From NCBI RefSeq assembly GCF_006152065.1, contig NZ_VDFW01000003.1, positions 248,001 to 312,000 of the forward strand: a DNA stretch of 64,000 nt, written 5' to 3'. Origin of the DNA: Amycolatopsis alkalitolerans. GTDB lineage: Bacteria; Actinomycetota; Actinomycetes; Mycobacteriales; Pseudonocardiaceae. Every line of letters begins with the position of its first letter. Positions within the stretch are counted from its first letter, which is position 1. Under the pieces are notes generated by a model, which saw only the letters and a program-made list of their open reading frames with translations, ran no database searches and was not told the DNA's origin. The position numbers and the translations under genes were made by a program. Positions 14,531 to 26,386 of the stretch are shown here, piece by piece.

Positions 14531-15028
14531 ATGCGCCTCCCGCCGTCTACTGAACGCGCCCCCATGATGACCCAGTGCGGGCTTCGCCGGGGCAGAACGG
14601 GTGAAATGCCCATAACTGGTCACTCGTCCGAGCGGTCGGAATGAACCGCGTCTACCGCGCGTTGAAAGAACCGGCGGAACCCGCCGGGATCCGAAAGACC
14701 GCAGGGTACGGCGTGAAAATCCGCTAGACTGAATAGTCAAGCCACCCAGCCCGCGTAGCGCACGCCTAAACGCACCCCGATGTGGTAGGCCCCAAAACGG
14801 GCGGGTATCTTTGACGACTGTGCCCGGCGCATGTCGGGCTGCTCTGCGCGCCATCTGGCTCGCCAAGGGGTGCCTGTGCACCCCAGCGGCCGTTTCGGCA
14901 CGGCGGAGCTCCGCGGAAATCCGAGGGAACGTTACCGGCCGCAAGGCCTAGACGCGGGCCGACACGCCCGACCTCGGGGGCCGGGGATCGAAGACGGAAC
15001 AAGCAGTACGCGACAGAAAGCTGGTCCA
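14531..15028. promoter_or_regulatory. Divergent region: cassette promoter and long rpsL leader
   Basis: This 498-nt stretch has no supported gene. On the plus strand a TAGACT -10 box at 14725-14730 has no good -35 box and would give an rpsL leader of about 290 nt. The leader contains several inverted repeats, including GCGGAGCTCCGC near 14906 and CGGGC-CGACAC-GCCCG at about 14956-14971. The block GACACGCCCGACC (14961-14973) recurs in the rpsJ leader. A 7-bp hairpin (CCGGCGG/CCGCCGG) lies near 14671. For the minus-strand operon I see only the ribosome-binding site and no convincing promoter. Confidence 0.5.
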
Positions 15029-15403
15029 TTGCCCACGATCCAGCAGCTGGTCCGCAAGGGCCGCCAGGACAAGGCTGCCAAGCAGAAGACCGCGGCGCTC
15101 AAGGGGAGCCCGCAGCGGCGTGGCGTGTGCACTCGCGTGTACACCACGACCCCCAAGAAGCCGAACTCGGCGCTGCGCAAGGTCGCGCGTGTGAAGCTGA
15201 CCAGCGGCATCGAGGTCACCGCCTACATCCCGGGCGAGGGCCACAACCTGCAGGAGCACTCGATGGTGCTCGTGCGTGGTGGTCGCGTCAAGGACCTCCC
15301 CGGCGTCCGCTACAAGATCATTCGCGGTTCTCTCGACACGCAGGGCGTCAAGAACCGCAAGCAGGCGCGCAGCCGGTACGGCGCGAAGAAGGAGAAGAGC
15401 TGA
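15029..15403 (+). CDS. rpsL: 30S ribosomal protein S12
   Basis: This protein has 124 residues, the normal length. It starts at TTG 15029 ([11 protein letters not shown]); the ribosome-binding site is weak (GAAAG about 15015). S12 sits at the decoding centre. The streptomycin-site residues are wild type: Lys43 in TTPKKPNS and Lys88 in GRVKDLPG. The stop overlaps the rpsG start by one base (TGATG). Confidence 0.98.
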   Translation: MPTIQQLVRKGRQDKAAKQKTAALKGSPQRRGVCTRVYTTTPKKPNSALRKVARVKLTSGIEVTAYIPGEGHNLQEHSMVLVRGGRVKDLPGVRYKIIRGSLDTQGVKNRKQARSRYGAKKEKS

Positions 15404-15873
15404 TGCCCCGCAAGGGTCCGGCCCCGAAGCGGCCGCTGATCTCCGACCCCGTCTACGCCTCGCCGCTGGTCACCCAGCTGGTGAACAAGGTGCTCAAGGA
15501 CGGTAAGCGGTCGGTCGCCCAGCACATCGTCTACGGCGCGCTCGAGGGCGCACGTGAGAAGACCGGCACCGACCCGGTGGTCACCCTCAAGCGCGCGCTC
15601 GACAACGTGAAGCCCGCGATCGAGGTGAAGAGCCGCCGCGTCGGTGGTGCCACCTACCAGGTGCCGATCGAGGTCAAGCCCGGCCGCTCGACCACCCTTG
15701 CGCTCCGCTGGATCGTCACCTTCGCGCGCCAGCGCCGGGAGAAGACGATGATCGAGCGCCTGCAGAACGAGCTGCTCGACGCGAGCAACGGCCTCGGGGC
15801 CAGCGTGAAGCGCCGCGAGGACACCCACAAGATGGCCGAATCGAACAAGGCGTTCGCCCACTACCGGTGGTGA
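15403..15873 (+). CDS. rpsG: 30S ribosomal protein S7
   Basis: This protein has 156 residues, the typical length. ATG at 15403 is coupled to the rpsL stop. The sequence opens [18 protein letters not shown] and carries the conserved [11 protein letters not shown] and ALRWIV segments. S7 nucleates the 16S 3' major domain and lines the E site. It is second in the str operon. Confidence 0.98.
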   Translation: MPRKGPAPKRPLISDPVYASPLVTQLVNKVLKDGKRSVAQHIVYGALEGAREKTGTDPVVTLKRALDNVKPAIEVKSRRVGGATYQVPIEVKPGRSTTLALRWIVTFARQRREKTMIERLQNELLDASNGLGASVKRREDTHKMAESNKAFAHYRW

Positions 15874-15937
15874 ACGTAGCCCGGCTGCCGACGAAAGCCT
15901 GGCCGGGCCCCACGCTTCCAGACAGGGGAACAGTGCA

Positions 15938-18037
15938 GTGGCACGCGAAGTGCTGACCGACCTGAACAAGGTCCGCAACATCGGCATCATGGCCCACATC
16001 GACGCCGGTAAGACCACCACGACCGAACGGATCCTGTTCTACACCGGGATCAACTACAAGATCGGCGAGGTGCACGACGGCGCCGCGACGATGGACTGGA
16101 TGGAGGAGGAGCAGAAGCGGGGTATCACCATTACCTCCGCTGCTACCACCACCTTCTGGAACGACTACCAGATCAACCTGATCGACACGCCTGGCCACGT
16201 CGACTTCACGGTCGAGGTGGAGCGCAACCTGCGCGTGCTCGACGGTGCCGTCGCGGTGTTCGACGGCAAGGAAGGTGTCGAACCGCAGTCCGAGCAGGTG
16301 TGGCGCCAGGCCGACAAGTACGAGGTCCCGCGCATCTGCTTCGTCAACAAGATGGACAAGCTCGGCGCGGACTTCTACTTCACCGTGAGCACCATCGAGC
16401 AGCGCCTCGGTGTCCGGCCGCTGCCGATCCAGCTGCCGATCGGCGCCGAGAACGATTTCGAGGGCGTCATCGACCTGGTCCGGATGAAGGCCCTGGTCTG
16501 GCGCGGTGAGGTCAAGAAGGGCGACGACTACGCGGTCGAGGACATCCCGGCCGAGCTCGCCGAGCGCGCCGCGGAGTACCGCGAGAAGCTGGTCGAGGCC
16601 GTTGCCGAGACCGACGACGCGATGATGGAGAAGTTCCTCGAGGGCGAGGAGCTGACCGAGGCCGAGATCAAGTCCGGTATCCGCAAGCTGGTGGTCACCC
16701 GCGAGGCGTTCCCGGTGCTGGCCGGCTCCGCGTTCAAGAACAAGGGTGTGCAGCCCATGCTCGACGCGGTGATCGACTACCTGCCGTCGCCGCTGGACGT
16801 GCCCGCCGTCGAGGGCGTCCTGCCCGACGGCGAGACCCCGGCCTCGCGCAAGGCGTCGACCGACGAGCCGTTCTCGGCGCTGGCGTTCAAGATCGCGGCG
16901 CACCCGTTCTTCGGCAAGCTGACCTACATCCGGGTCTACTCGGGCAAGGTCGCCTCCGGCGCTCAGGTCATCAACTCGACCAAGGAGCGCAAGGAGCGCA
17001 TCGGGAAGATCTTCCAGATGCACTCCAACAAGGAAAACCCGATGGACGACGCCCAGGCCGGCCACATCTACGCGGTCATCGGGCTGAAGGACACCACCAC
17101 GGGTGACACCTTGTGCGATCCGCAGCACCCCATCGTGCTCGAGTCGATGACCTTCCCCGAGCCGGTCATCCGGGTCGCCATCGAGCCGAAGACCAAGGCC
17201 GACCAGGAGAAGCTGTCCCTGGCCATCCAGAAGCTGGCCGAGGAGGACCCGACGTTCCAGGTCAACCTGGACGAGGAGACCGGGCAGACGATCATCGCCG
17301 GGATGGGCGAGCTGCACCTCGAGGTGCTGGTGAACCGGATGAAGTCCGACTACAAGGTCGAGGCCAACATCGGTAAACCGCAGGTCGCCTACCGCGAGAC
17401 GATCCGCAAGACGGTCGAAAAGCACGAGTTCACGCACAAGAAGCAGACCGGTGGCTCCGGTCAGTTCGCCAAGGTGATCATCAAGCTGGAGCCGCTGGCC
17501 ACGTCGGACGGTGCACTCTACGAGTTCGACAACAAGGTCACCGGTGGCCGCATCCCCCGGGAGTACATCCCCTCGGTGGACGCGGGCGCGCAGGACGCCA
17601 TGCAGTACGGCGTGCTGGCCGGATACCCGCTCGTCGGGTTGAAGGTGACCTTGTTGGACGGTGCGTACCACGAGGTCGACTCTTCGGAGATGGCATTCAA
17701 GATCGCCGGTTCGATGGCGCTCAAGGAAGCCGCGAGGAAGGCCAGCCCGGTACTGCTGGAACCGATGATGGCGGTCGAGGTGACCACACCCGAGGACTAC
17801 ATGGGTGACGTCATCGGCGACCTCAACTCCCGCCGTGGCCAGATCCAGGCCATGGAGGAGCGGGCGGGCACCCGTGTCGTGAAGGCACTGGTTCCGCTCT
17901 CGGAGATGTTCGGGTACGTCGGCGACCTGCGGTCTCGCACCCAGGGTCGCGCGAACTACTCCATGCAGTTCGACTCCTACGCCGAGGTTCCGGCGAACGT
18001 CGCGAAGGAGATCATCGCGAAGGCGACGGGGGAGTAA
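15938..18037 (+). CDS. fusA: Elongation factor G
   Basis: This protein has 699 residues. GTG at 15938 has AGGGGA (15924-15929) 8 nt upstream. The GTPase motifs are intact: G1 AHIDAGKT (19-26), RGITI switch, DTPGHVDF and NKMDK. Domains II-V follow with the domain IV segment [10 protein letters not shown]. It drives ribosomal translocation and recycling using GTP. Third gene of the str operon. Confidence 0.98.
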   Translation: MAREVLTDLNKVRNIGIMAHIDAGKTTTTERILFYTGINYKIGEVHDGAATMDWMEEEQKRGITITSAATTTFWNDYQINLIDTPGHVDFTVEVERNLRVLDGAVAVFDGKEGVEPQSEQVWRQADKYEVPRICFVNKMDKLGADFYFTVSTIEQRLGVRPLPIQLPIGAENDFEGVIDLVRMKALVWRGEVKKGDDYAVEDIPAELAERAAEYREKLVEAVAETDDAMMEKFLEGEELTEAEIKSGIRKLVVTREAFPVLAGSAFKNKGVQPMLDAVIDYLPSPLDVPAVEGVLPDGETPASRKASTDEPFSALAFKIAAHPFFGKLTYIRVYSGKVASGAQVINSTKERKERIGKIFQMHSNKENPMDDAQAGHIYAVIGLKDTTTGDTLCDPQHPIVLESMTFPEPVIRVAIEPKTKADQEKLSLAIQKLAEEDPTFQVNLDEETGQTIIAGMGELHLEVLVNRMKSDYKVEANIGKPQVAYRETIRKTVEKHEFTHKKQTGGSGQFAKVIIKLEPLATSDGALYEFDNKVTGGRIPREYIPSVDAGAQDAMQYGVLAGYPLVGLKVTLLDGAYHEVDSSEMAFKIAGSMALKEAARKASPVLLEPMMAVEVTTPEDYMGDVIGDLNSRRGQIQAMEERAGTRVVKALVPLSEMFGYVGDLRSRTQGRANYSMQFDSYAEVPANVAKEIIAKATGE

Positions 18038-18163
18038 TCCCGTAGCACCCGATGCGGGCGCGAAAGGGGCCTCCCCTAAGGTCCGCACAACCGACCAGTA
18101 CGAGTCGCTGTCCGGCTAGCCACGTCGGCCGGTGAGCAAGCAAGAGTCCAGGAGGACATTCCA

Positions 18164-19357
18164 GTGGCGAAGGCGAAGTTCGAGCGGAGCAAGCCGCACG
18201 TCAACATCGGAACCATCGGTCACGTCGACCACGGGAAGACCACTCTGACCGCGGCGATCACCAAGGTTCTGCACGACAAGTGGCCGGAGCTGAACGAGTC
18301 GCGCGCGTTCGACCAGATCGACAACGCGCCGGAAGAGAAGCAGCGCGGTATCACGATCAACATCTCGCACGTCGAGTACCAGACCGAGAAGCGTCACTAC
18401 GCCCACGTGGACGCCCCCGGTCACGCGGACTACATCAAGAACATGATCACCGGTGCCGCCCAGATGGACGGCGCGATCCTGGTGGTCGCCGCGACCGACG
18501 GCCCGATGCCGCAGACCCGTGAGCACGTGCTGCTGGCCCGCCAGGTTGGTGTGCCCTACATCGTCGTGGCGCTGAACAAGGCCGACATGGTCGACGACGA
18601 GGAGATCCTGGAGCTCGTCGAGCTCGAGGTTCGTGAGCTGCTGTCCTCGCAGGAGTTCCCCGGCGACGACGCCCCGGTGATCCAGGTCTCCGGTCTCAAG
18701 GCCCTCGAGGGTGACCCGAAGTGGAGCCAGTCCGTGCTCGACCTGATGGACGCGGTGGACGAGAACGTGCCGGACCCGGTGCGTGACCTCGACCGGCCGT
18801 TCCTGATGCCGATCGAGGACGTGTTCACCATCACCGGCCGTGGCACCGTGGTGACCGGCCGCGTGGAGCGCGGTGTCATCAACGTCAACGAAGAGGTCGA
18901 GATCGTCGGCATCAAGGAGAAGTCGCAGAAGACGACTGTCACCGGTGTCGAGATGTTCCGCAAGCTGCTCGACTCCGGCCAGGCGGGTGACAACGTCGGC
19001 CTGCTCCTGCGCGGTATCAAGCGTGAGGACGTCGAGCGCGGCCAGGTCGTCGTGAAGCCCGGCACCACGACTCCGCACACGGAGTTCGAGGGCTCGGTCT
19101 ACATCCTGTCCAAGGACGAGGGTGGCCGGCACACGCCGTTCTTCAACAACTACCGCCCGCAGTTCTACTTCCGTACCACCGACGTGACCGGCGTGGTGAC
19201 CCTCCCCGAGGGCACCGAGATGGTCATGCCGGGCGACAACACCGAGATCTCGGTGCAGCTGATCCAGCCGGTCGCCATGGACGAGGGTCTGCGGTTCGCC
19301 ATCCGTGAGGGTGGCCGGACCGTCGGCGCGGGCCAGGTTACGAAGATCGTCAAGTGA
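18164..19357 (+). CDS. tuf: Elongation factor Tu
   Basis: This protein has 397 residues. GTG at 18164 is preceded by AGGAGGA. G1 GHVDHGKT (19-26), [14 protein letters not shown] and NKADM are intact, and the C-terminal GGRTVGAG segment looks standard. EF-Tu carries aminoacyl-tRNA to the ribosome. The 126-nt gap after fusA contains no clear terminator, so tuf is probably read from the str operon, perhaps with an extra internal promoter. No second tuf copy is present in the window. Confidence 0.98.
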   Translation: MAKAKFERSKPHVNIGTIGHVDHGKTTLTAAITKVLHDKWPELNESRAFDQIDNAPEEKQRGITINISHVEYQTEKRHYAHVDAPGHADYIKNMITGAAQMDGAILVVAATDGPMPQTREHVLLARQVGVPYIVVALNKADMVDDEEILELVELEVRELLSSQEFPGDDAPVIQVSGLKALEGDPKWSQSVLDLMDAVDENVPDPVRDLDRPFLMPIEDVFTITGRGTVVTGRVERGVINVNEEVEIVGIKEKSQKTTVTGVEMFRKLLDSGQAGDNVGLLLRGIKREDVERGQVVVKPGTTTPHTEFEGSVYILSKDEGGRHTPFFNNYRPQFYFRTTDVTGVVTLPEGTEMVMPGDNTEISVQLIQPVAMDEGLRFAIREGGRTVGAGQVTKIVK

Positions 19358-19364
19358 TTCCGCT

Positions 19365-19400
19365 CAGCCCCGGGGCCTTATAGCACCCCGGGGCTGGGTT
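19365..19400 (+). terminator. str operon terminator after tuf
   Basis: An 11-bp stem (CAGCCCCGGGG 19365-19375 with 19386-19396) closes on a 10-nt loop (CCTTATAGCA), 7 nt after the tuf stop, followed by GGTT. Confidence 0.8.
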
Positions 19401-19654
19401 GTGAACTCACGTATGCGACACTATTCGGGTTGCTCGTCGCAGGGCGGCCGATTCTCGATGCAGATTCGGCCGCCTTGGCGCGAGTAGCCTGGTGCCGGGC
19501 CTTCCCGGCAGGAATCCAGACCAACCGGCACGACACTGATCCTCCTGAGGATCAGTCTGCGCACCGGGCGCGACACGCCCGACCGCGTGGACCGGGTGAA
19601 ACTCGGTTGACGTGCGGAAATAGCGGCACAAGACGGTAAGGACGAGCTGCAACC
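19401..19654 (+). promoter_or_regulatory. S10 operon promoter and structured leader
   Basis: This region contains four consecutive inverted repeats: 19440-19451/19466-19477 (12 bp with one G-U), 19493-19499/19504-19510 (7 bp, CCTT loop), the near-continuous palindrome 19535-19556 (10-nt arms, ACTGATCCTC), and CGGGCG/CGCCCG at 19565-19570/19576-19581 with loop CGACA. The last includes GACACGCCCGACC (19572-19584), also found in the rpsL leader. A weak promoter (TTGTGA 19399, TATTCG 19422, 17-nt spacer) may lie at the left edge. In E. coli the S10 leader is the target of L4 autoregulation; whether that applies here is unknown. Confidence 0.55.
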
Positions 19655-19960
19655 ATGGCGGGACAGAAGATCCGCATCAGGCTCAAGGCCTACGACCACG
19701 AGGCGATCGACGCCAGCGCGCGCAAGATCGTGGAGACGGTGACGCGCACCGGAGCCTCGGTCGTCGGACCTGTGCCGCTGCCTACGGAGAAGAACGTTTA
19801 CTGCGTCATCCGCTCGCCGCACAAGTACAAGGACTCGCGCGAGCACTTCGAGATGCGTACGCACAAGCGTCTGATCGACATCGTCGACCCGACGCCGAAG
19901 ACGGTCGACGCGCTCATGCGCATCGACCTTCCAGCGAGCGTTGACGTCAACATCCAGTAA
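19655..19960 (+). CDS. rpsJ: 30S ribosomal protein S10 (NusE)
   Basis: This protein has 101 residues. ATG at 19655 follows AAGGACGAG. It opens [16 protein letters not shown] and contains [13 protein letters not shown]. Besides its place in the 30S head, S10 acts as NusE in antitermination and transcription-translation coupling. First gene of the S10 operon. Confidence 0.98.
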   Translation: MAGQKIRIRLKAYDHEAIDASARKIVETVTRTGASVVGPVPLPTEKNVYCVIRSPHKYKDSREHFEMRTHKRLIDIVDPTPKTVDALMRIDLPASVDVNIQ

Positions 19961-19989
19961 GCGCATGCGCAGCGGCGGAGAAGAGACTC

Positions 19990-20646
19990 ATGTCTGACAG
20001 GGAAGTGAAGGGCATCCTGGGCACCAAGCTCGGCATGACCCAGGTCTTCGGCGAGGACAACCGGGTGATCCCGGTGACCGTCGTGCAGGCCGGGCCGAAT
20101 GTCGTCACCCAGGTGCGCACCAAGGACAAGGACGGCTACGAGGCCGTGCAGCTGGCGTTCGGTGCCGTCGACCCGCGCAGGGTCAACAAGCCGCGCACCG
20201 GCCATTTCGACAAGGCCGGGGTGACCCCGCGCCGCCACGTCGCGGAGCTGCGCACCGCCGACGCCGGCAGCTACGAGGTGGGCCAGGAGATCACCGCCGA
20301 GGTGTTCCCCGCGGGCTCGCGCGTCGACGTGACCGGCACCAGCAAGGGCAAGGGCTACGCCGGTGTCATGAAGCGGCACGGTTTCAAGGGCCAGGGCGCG
20401 AGCCACGGTAACCAGGCCAAGCACCGCGCTCCCGGTTCGATCGGTGGCTGCGCCACCCCGGGCCGCGTGTTCAAGGGGCTGCGGATGGCCGGCCGGATGG
20501 GTAACGCCAGGACCACGACGCAGGGCCTCACCGTGCACGCCGTGCGCGCCGAGGACGGGCTGCTGCTCATCAAGGGTGCCGTCCCCGGTCCCAAGGGCAG
20601 CCTCGTGTTCGTCAAGACCGCCGCGAAGGGTGGTGCGACCGCATGA
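19990..20646 (+). CDS. rplC: 50S ribosomal protein L3
   Basis: This protein has 218 residues, the usual actinobacterial length. ATG at 19990 follows GCGGAGAAGAG. It opens [14 protein letters not shown] and carries the [14 protein letters not shown]-type loop that reaches the peptidyl-transferase centre. It overlaps rplD by 4 nt (ATGA). Confidence 0.98.
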   Translation: MSDREVKGILGTKLGMTQVFGEDNRVIPVTVVQAGPNVVTQVRTKDKDGYEAVQLAFGAVDPRRVNKPRTGHFDKAGVTPRRHVAELRTADAGSYEVGQEITAEVFPAGSRVDVTGTSKGKGYAGVMKRHGFKGQGASHGNQAKHRAPGSIGGCATPGRVFKGLRMAGRMGNARTTTQGLTVHAVRAEDGLLLIKGAVPGPKGSLVFVKTAAKGGATA

Positions 20647-21326
20647 CCAGCGTGGAGATCAAGACGCCGGCCGGCGCCGCGGAAGGCACGGTCGAGCTCC
20701 CCGCGGAGATCTTCGACGTGCAGGCGAACTTGCCGCTGATGCACCAGGTCGTGGTGGCCCAGCAGGCCGCGGCCCGCCAGGGCACGCACGACACCAAGAC
20801 CCGCGGTGAGGTCTCCGGTGGCGGCAAGAAGCCGTACCGGCAGAAGGGCACCGGCCGCGCCCGCCAGGGTTCGACCCGCGCGCCGCAGTTCACCGGTGGT
20901 GGCGTCGTGCACGGCCCTACGCCGCGCGACTACACCCAGCGCACCCCGAAGAAGATGAAGGCCGCCGCTCTCCGCGGCGCGCTGTCGGACCGGGCGCGCA
21001 ACGGGCAGCTGCACGTGGTGACCGAGCTGGTGACCGGCGAGAAGCCGTCCACGAAGGCCGCGAAGGCCGCGCTGGCCGCAGTCACGCAGGCGAAGCGGGT
21101 GCTGGTCGTGCTCAGCCGCGACGAGGAGCTGTCGTGGCTGTCGGCGCGGAACCTCCAGCATGTGCACCTGATCCACCCGGACCAGCTCAACACCTACGAC
21201 GTGCTGGTCAACGACGACGTGGTGTTCACGAAGGCGGCTTACGACGTCTTCGTCGCCGGCCCGGCCAAGGGCAGGGCCGTCAAGGCCTCGGCGACGTCCA
21301 GCGAGCTGGAAGGGAGTGACCAGTGA
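20643..21326 (+). CDS. rplD: 50S ribosomal protein L4
   Basis: This protein has 227 residues. ATG at 20643 is coupled to rplC. The extended tunnel loop ([18 protein letters not shown]) is intact. L4 lines the exit tunnel and in E. coli also represses its own operon; the structured leader upstream of rpsJ would be the place to look for that here. Its stop overlaps the rplW GTG (GTGA). Confidence 0.98.
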   Translation: MTSVEIKTPAGAAEGTVELPAEIFDVQANLPLMHQVVVAQQAAARQGTHDTKTRGEVSGGGKKPYRQKGTGRARQGSTRAPQFTGGGVVHGPTPRDYTQRTPKKMKAAALRGALSDRARNGQLHVVTELVTGEKPSTKAAKAALAAVTQAKRVLVVLSRDEELSWLSARNLQHVHLIHPDQLNTYDVLVNDDVVFTKAAYDVFVAGPAKGRAVKASATSSELEGSDQ

Positions 21327-21634
21327 GCAGCGTGGCGATTCCCGACCCGCGTGACATCCTGCTCGCGCCGGTGATCTCCGAGAAGTCCTACGGGCTGCTC
21401 GAGGACCACAAGTACACGTTCATCGTGCGCCCGGACGCCAACAAGACCCAGATCAAGATCGCCGTCGAGCAGATCTTCGGGGTCAAGGTGGTCAGCGTGA
21501 ACACGCTGAACCGGCCGGGCAAGCGCAAGCGGACCCGCTACGGCTTTGGCAAGCGCAAGGACACCAAGCGCGCCATCGTGACGCTGTCCGCCGAGAGCAA
21601 GCCGATCGAGATCTTCGGCGGACCCGCCGCGTAA
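21323..21634 (+). CDS. rplW: 50S ribosomal protein L23
   Basis: This protein has 103 residues with a GTG start overlapping the rplD stop. It contains [18 protein letters not shown] and the loop [20 protein letters not shown]23 sits at the tunnel exit and docks trigger factor and SRP. Confidence 0.97.
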   Translation: MSSVAIPDPRDILLAPVISEKSYGLLEDHKYTFIVRPDANKTQIKIAVEQIFGVKVVSVNTLNRPGKRKRTRYGFGKRKDTKRAIVTLSAESKPIEIFGGPAA

Positions 21635-21649
21635 GGGACTGAGCACACC

Positions 21650-22483
21650 ATGGGTATTCGCAAGTACAAGCCGACGACGCCGGGCCGTCGTGGCGCGAGC
21701 GTCTCGGACTTCGCCGAGATCACCCGGTCGACGCCGGAGAAGTCGCTGCTGCGCCCGCTGAGCAAGACCGGCGGTCGCAACTCGTCCGGCAAGATCACCA
21801 CCCGGCACAAGGGCGGCGGGCACAAGCGGGCGTACCGGATCATCGACTTCCGGCGCCACGACAAGGACGGCGTGCCGGCCAAGGTCGCGCACATCGAGTA
21901 CGACCCGAACCGGTCCGCCCGGATCGCGTTGCTGCACTACGCGGACGGCGAGAAGCGCTACATCATCGCGCCGAACAACCTGAAGCAGGGCGACCGCGTC
22001 GAGGCGGGCCCGCGCGCCGACATCAAGCCAGGCAACAACCTGCCGCTGCGCAACATCCCGGTCGGCACCGTGGTGCACGCGATCGAACTCCGCCCCGGTG
22101 GCGGCGCGAAGATCGCCCGCTCCGCCGGCGCCCGGGTGCAGCTGGTGGCCAAGGACGGGCCGTACGCCCAGCTGCGGATGCCTTCGGGCGAGATCCGCAA
22201 CGTGGACGTGCGCAACCGCGCCACGGTCGGCGAGGTCGGCAACTCCGAGCATCAGAACATCAACTGGGGCAAGGCAGGCCGCAACCGCTGGCGGGGCAAG
22301 CGCCCCACCGTCCGTGGTGTCGTGATGAACCCGGTCGACCACCCGCACGGTGGTGGTGAGGGCAAGACCTCCGGTGGCCGCCACCCGGTCAACCCGAACG
22401 GCAAGCCCGAGGGCCGTACGCGTCGCCGCAAGCCGTCCGACGCCCTTATCGTCCGCCGCCGCAAGACCGGCAAGAAGCGCTAA
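21650..22483 (+). CDS. rplB: 50S ribosomal protein L2
   Basis: This protein has 277 residues. ATG at 21650. It contains the conserved RHKGGGHKR and [12 protein letters not shown] segments; the latter includes the histidine near the peptidyl-transferase centre. It ends in a very basic tail (RRRKTGKKR). L2 joins the subunits and supports peptide-bond formation. Confidence 0.98.
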   Translation: MGIRKYKPTTPGRRGASVSDFAEITRSTPEKSLLRPLSKTGGRNSSGKITTRHKGGGHKRAYRIIDFRRHDKDGVPAKVAHIEYDPNRSARIALLHYADGEKRYIIAPNNLKQGDRVEAGPRADIKPGNNLPLRNIPVGTVVHAIELRPGGGAKIARSAGARVQLVAKDGPYAQLRMPSGEIRNVDVRNRATVGEVGNSEHQNINWGKAGRNRWRGKRPTVRGVVMNPVDHPHGGGEGKTSGGRHPVNPNGKPEGRTRRRKPSDALIVRRRKTGKKR

Positions 22484-22504
22484 GAGCAGGGAGGTTAGAA
22501 GAAC

Positions 22505-22786
22505 ATGCCGCGCAGCCTGAAGAAGGGCCCGTTCGTGGACGACCACCTGCTCAAGAAGGTGGACGCGCTGAACGACTCGGGTAAGAAGACGGTGATCAAG
22601 ACGTGGTCCCGCCGGTCCACGATCATCCCCGACATGCTGGGGCACACGATCGCCGTGCACGACGGCCGCAAGCACGTCCCGGTGTTCGTCACCGAGGCGA
22701 TGGTGGGTCACAAGCTGGGCGAGTTCGCCCCGACGCGGACCTTCAAGGGTCACATCAAGGACGACCGCAAGTCGCGCCGCCGCTGA
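22505..22786 (+). CDS. rpsS: 30S ribosomal protein S19
   Basis: This protein has 93 residues. ATG at 22505 is preceded by GGGAGG. It opens [15 protein letters not shown] and contains [11 protein letters not shown] and [13 protein letters not shown]. It binds the 16S 3' domain with S13. Confidence 0.98.
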   Translation: MPRSLKKGPFVDDHLLKKVDALNDSGKKTVIKTWSRRSTIIPDMLGHTIAVHDGRKHVPVFVTEAMVGHKLGEFAPTRTFKGHIKDDRKSRRR

Positions 22787-22813
22787 GCGCGCACCGAGAA
22801 GAGGAACTAACGA

Positions 22814-23230
22814 ATGAGTGCCCAGAAAGACGCTACGGCCGAGGAGCTTCCCACGGCCTACGCGCGGGCTCGCTTCGTCCGGGACTCGCCGATGAAGGTG
22901 CGCCGGGTGATCGAGCTGATCAAGGGTCGTAGCGCACAGGAGGCGCTGGCGATCCTGCGGTTCGCGCCGCAGGCGGCGAGCCAGCCGGTGGCGAAGGTGC
23001 TGGCCAGTGCCATGGCCAACGCCGAGAACAACCTGGATCTGGACCCGGACACGCTGTGGATCAAGAACGCCTACGCGGACGAGGGCCCGACGCTCAAGCG
23101 CATCCGCCCGCGCGCCCAGGGGCGTGCCTACCGGATCCGCAAGCGCACGAGCCACATCACGGTCGAGGTCGAGTCCCGGCCGGAGTCTTCGCGGGCCAAG
23201 AAGAGCGGTAAGAAGAAGGGTGGCCGGTAG
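22814..23230 (+). CDS. rplV: 50S ribosomal protein L22
   Basis: This protein has 138 residues. ATG at 22814 follows AGAGGAA. It has the conserved [14 protein letters not shown] and the tunnel loop [14 protein letters not shown]; the C-terminus is a Lys/Arg-rich tail ([10 protein letters not shown]). It is followed by adjacent TAG codons and then the rpsC GTG. Confidence 0.97.
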   Translation: MSAQKDATAEELPTAYARARFVRDSPMKVRRVIELIKGRSAQEALAILRFAPQAASQPVAKVLASAMANAENNLDLDPDTLWIKNAYADEGPTLKRIRPRAQGRAYRIRKRTSHITVEVESRPESSRAKKSGKKKGGR

Positions 23231-23232
23231 TA

Positions 23233-24084
<852 letters not shown>

Positions 24085-24087
24085 GGC

Positions 24088-24507
24088 GTGCTCGTCCCAC
24101 GCAAGGTCAAGCACCGCAAGCAGCACCACCCGAGGCGCACCGGTGCCGCCACCGGCGGCACGAAGGTGAACTTCGGCGAGTACGGCATTCAGGCGCTTGA
24201 ACACGCTTACGTGACCAACCGGCAGATCGAGTCCGCTCGTATCGCGATGACCCGGCACATCAAGCGTGGCGGCAAGATCTGGATCAATATCTTCCCGGAC
24301 CGTCCGCTGACCAAGAAGCCGGCCGAAACCCGGATGGGTTCCGGCAAGGGTTCGCCGGAGTGGTGGATCGCCAACGTCAAGCCGGGCCGCGTCATGTTCG
24401 AGATGAGCTTCCCGAACGAGGCGACCGCCCGCGAGGCGCTGCGCCGCGCGATCCACAAGCTGCCCATGAAGTGCCGCATCGTGACCCGTGAAGGTGGTGA
24501 GTTCTGA
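24088..24507 (+). CDS. rplP: 50S ribosomal protein L16
   Basis: This protein has 139 residues with a GTG start at 24088, 3 nt after rpsC. It opens [17 protein letters not shown] and contains [17 protein letters not shown]. It helps position the tRNA acceptor arm in the A site. The stop shares one base with the rpmC start. Confidence 0.98.
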   Translation: MLVPRKVKHRKQHHPRRTGAATGGTKVNFGEYGIQALEHAYVTNRQIESARIAMTRHIKRGGKIWINIFPDRPLTKKPAETRMGSGKGSPEWWIANVKPGRVMFEMSFPNEATAREALRRAIHKLPMKCRIVTREGGEF

Positions 24508-24755
24508 TGGCGAAGGCAGGGGTCGCCCCGTCGGACCTGCGTGAGCTCACCCACGAGGAGCTCGTGCTGCGCCTCAAGGAGGCCAAGGAGGAGCTGTTCA
24601 ACCTCCGCTTCCAGATGGCCACCGGGCAGCTGGACAACAACCGCCGGCTGCGGACGGTCAAGACGGACATCGCGCGGATCTACACGATCATGCGTGAGCG
24701 GGAGCTGGGCCTGTCGGTCGCTCCCGAAGGTGAGAACGAGGAAGGTGCCGCATGA
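24507..24755 (+). CDS. rpmC: 50S ribosomal protein L29
   Basis: This protein has 82 residues: a two-helix protein with [26 protein letters not shown] and an acidic C-terminal extension (EGENEEGAA). It is coupled at both ends (TGATG with rplP, ATGA with rpsQ). Confidence 0.97.
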   Translation: MAKAGVAPSDLRELTHEELVLRLKEAKEELFNLRFQMATGQLDNNRRLRTVKTDIARIYTIMRERELGLSVAPEGENEEGAA

Positions 24756-25057
24756 GCGAGACCGAGAACGACGCCGCGGTCACGCCTGTTCAGAAGCCTG
24801 ACTCGGGCCGTAACTACCGCAAGGTCCGGGAAGGCTACGTCGTGTCCGACAAGATGGACAAGACGATCGTGGTCGAGCTCGAGGACCGCAAGAAGCACCC
24901 GAAGTACCCGAAGGTCGTCCGCACCACCAGCAAGGTGAAGGCGCACGACGAGGAGAACAGCGCCGGCAAGGGTGACCGCGTGGTTCTCATGGAGACCCGC
25001 CCGCTGTCGGCCACCAAGCGGTGGCGGCTCGTGCGGATCGTGGAGAAGGCCAAGTAA
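24752..25057 (+). CDS. rpsQ: 30S ribosomal protein S17
   Basis: This protein has 101 residues. A short acidic N-terminal extension precedes the OB fold ([18 protein letters not shown], then [18 protein letters not shown]). ATG overlaps the rpmC stop by 4 nt. An 80-nt gap follows, marking the S10/spc boundary. Confidence 0.97.
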   Translation: MSETENDAAVTPVQKPDSGRNYRKVREGYVVSDKMDKTIVVELEDRKKHPKYPKVVRTTSKVKAHDEENSAGKGDRVVLMETRPLSATKRWRLVRIVEKAK

Positions 25058-25137
25058 CCAGGGGCCTGGCCGACCAGGTCCCTTCCGTTCCGCCAGGCTC
25101 AGGCGACTGAGAACCGGCGAGACATACAGGAGTTGAC

Positions 25138-25506
25138 GTGATCCAGCAGGAGTCGCGGCTGCGAGTCGCCGACAACACGGGTGCCAAGGAGATCCTCTGC
25201 ATCCGCGTGCTCGGCGGTTCGGGGCGGCGCTACGCGGGTATCGGCGACATCATCGTCGCCACCGTTAAGGACGCCATCCCGGCTGCCGGGGTGAAGAAGG
25301 GTGACGTGGTCAAGGCCGTCGTCGTCCGCACGGTGAAGGAGCGGCGTCGCCCGGACGGCTCCTACATCCGGTTCGACGAGAACGCCGCGGTGCTCATCAG
25401 GAACGACAACGAGCCGCGTGGGACCCGTATCTTCGGCCCGGTCGGCCGTGAGCTGCGTGACCGCAAGTTCATGAAGATCATCTCGCTGGCTCCGGAGGTG
25501 CTCTAG
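25138..25506 (+). CDS. rplN: 50S ribosomal protein L14
   Basis: This protein has 122 residues with a GTG start after CAGGAG. It contains [18 protein letters not shown] and FDENAAVLI. It contacts 16S rRNA at an intersubunit bridge. It is the first gene of the spc group; no clear promoter is seen in the preceding 80 nt, so readthrough from the S10 operon is likely. Confidence 0.98.
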   Translation: MIQQESRLRVADNTGAKEILCIRVLGGSGRRYAGIGDIIVATVKDAIPAAGVKKGDVVKAVVVRTVKERRRPDGSYIRFDENAAVLIRNDNEPRGTRIFGPVGRELRDRKFMKIISLAPEVL

Positions 25507-25508
25507 AG

Positions 25509-25823
25509 ATGAAGGTCAAGAAGGGCGACACGGTCGTCGTCATCTCGGGCAAGGACAAGGGCGCCAAGGGCAAGGTCATCCAGGCCTACCCGAAGGAGCA
25601 GCGCGTGCTGGTCGAGGGCGTGAACCGGATCAAGAAGCACACCCGGATCACCCAGACCCAGCGCGGTGCGCAGTCCGGCGGCATCGTGACGCAGGAGGCG
25701 CCGATCCACGTGTCGAACGTGATGGTTGTCGACTCCGACGGCAAGCCGGCCCGGGTCGGCTACCGCATCGGCGAGGACGGCAAGAAGGTTCGCATCTCGC
25801 GCCGGAACGGTAAGGACATCTGA
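25509..25823 (+). CDS. rplX: 50S ribosomal protein L24
   Basis: This protein has 104 residues. ATG at 25509 is 2 nt after rplN. The KOW motif ([19 protein letters not shown]) is at the N-terminus. It initiates 50S assembly on 23S domain I. The stop shares one base with the rplE start. Confidence 0.97.
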   Translation: MKVKKGDTVVVISGKDKGAKGKVIQAYPKEQRVLVEGVNRIKKHTRITQTQRGAQSGGIVTQEAPIHVSNVMVVDSDGKPARVGYRIGEDGKKVRISRRNGKDI

Positions 25824-26386
25824 TGACGACCGCAGAGAAAGTCGCGCCGCGGTTGAAGACCCGCTACCGCGAGCAGATCAAGGACGAGCTCCGGCAGGAG
25901 TTCGGCTACGCCAACGTGCACCAGATCCCCGGCGTGGTGAAGGTCGTCGTCAACATGGGCGTCGGCGACGCCGCGCGGGACAGCAAGCTGATCGAGGGCG
26001 CCATCCGCGACCTGGCCGCCATCACCGGGCAGAAGCCCGAGGTGCGCCGGGCGCGCAAGTCCATCGCGCAGTTCAAGCTGCGTGAGGGTCAGCCCATCGG
26101 TGCCCGCGTCACGTTGCGCGGGGACTACATGTGGGAGTTCCTGGACCGGCTGCTGAGCATCGCGCTGCCGCGTATCCGTGACTTCCGCGGGCTCTCGCCC
26201 AAGCAGTTCGACGGCAACGGGAACTACACGTTCGGTCTCAGCGAGCAGTCGATGTTCCACGAGATCGACCCCGACTCCATCGACCGCCCCCGCGGTATGG
26301 ACGTCACCGTCGTCACCACCGCTACCACCGATGACGAGGGCCGCTCGCTGCTTCGCAAGCTCGGCTTCCCGTTCAAGGAGAACTGA
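25823..26386 (+). CDS. rplE: 50S ribosomal protein L5
   Basis: This protein has 187 residues. ATG is coupled to rplX. It contains the 5S-binding and P-site loop regions ([23 protein letters not shown] and [11 protein letters not shown]). The stop shares one base with rpsN (TGATG). Confidence 0.97.
   Translation: MTTAEKVAPRLKTRYREQIKDELRQEFGYANVHQIPGVVKVVVNMGVGDAARDSKLIEGAIRDLAAITGQKPEVRRARKSIAQFKLREGQPIGARVTLRGDYMWEFLDRLLSIALPRIRDFRGLSPKQFDGNGNYTFGLSEQSMFHEIDPDSIDRPRGMDVTVVTTATTDDEGRSLLRKLGFPFKEN

Noticed and set aside
15029-15403. Streptomycin-resistance change in S12
   Set aside because: Lys43 and Lys88 are both wild type.
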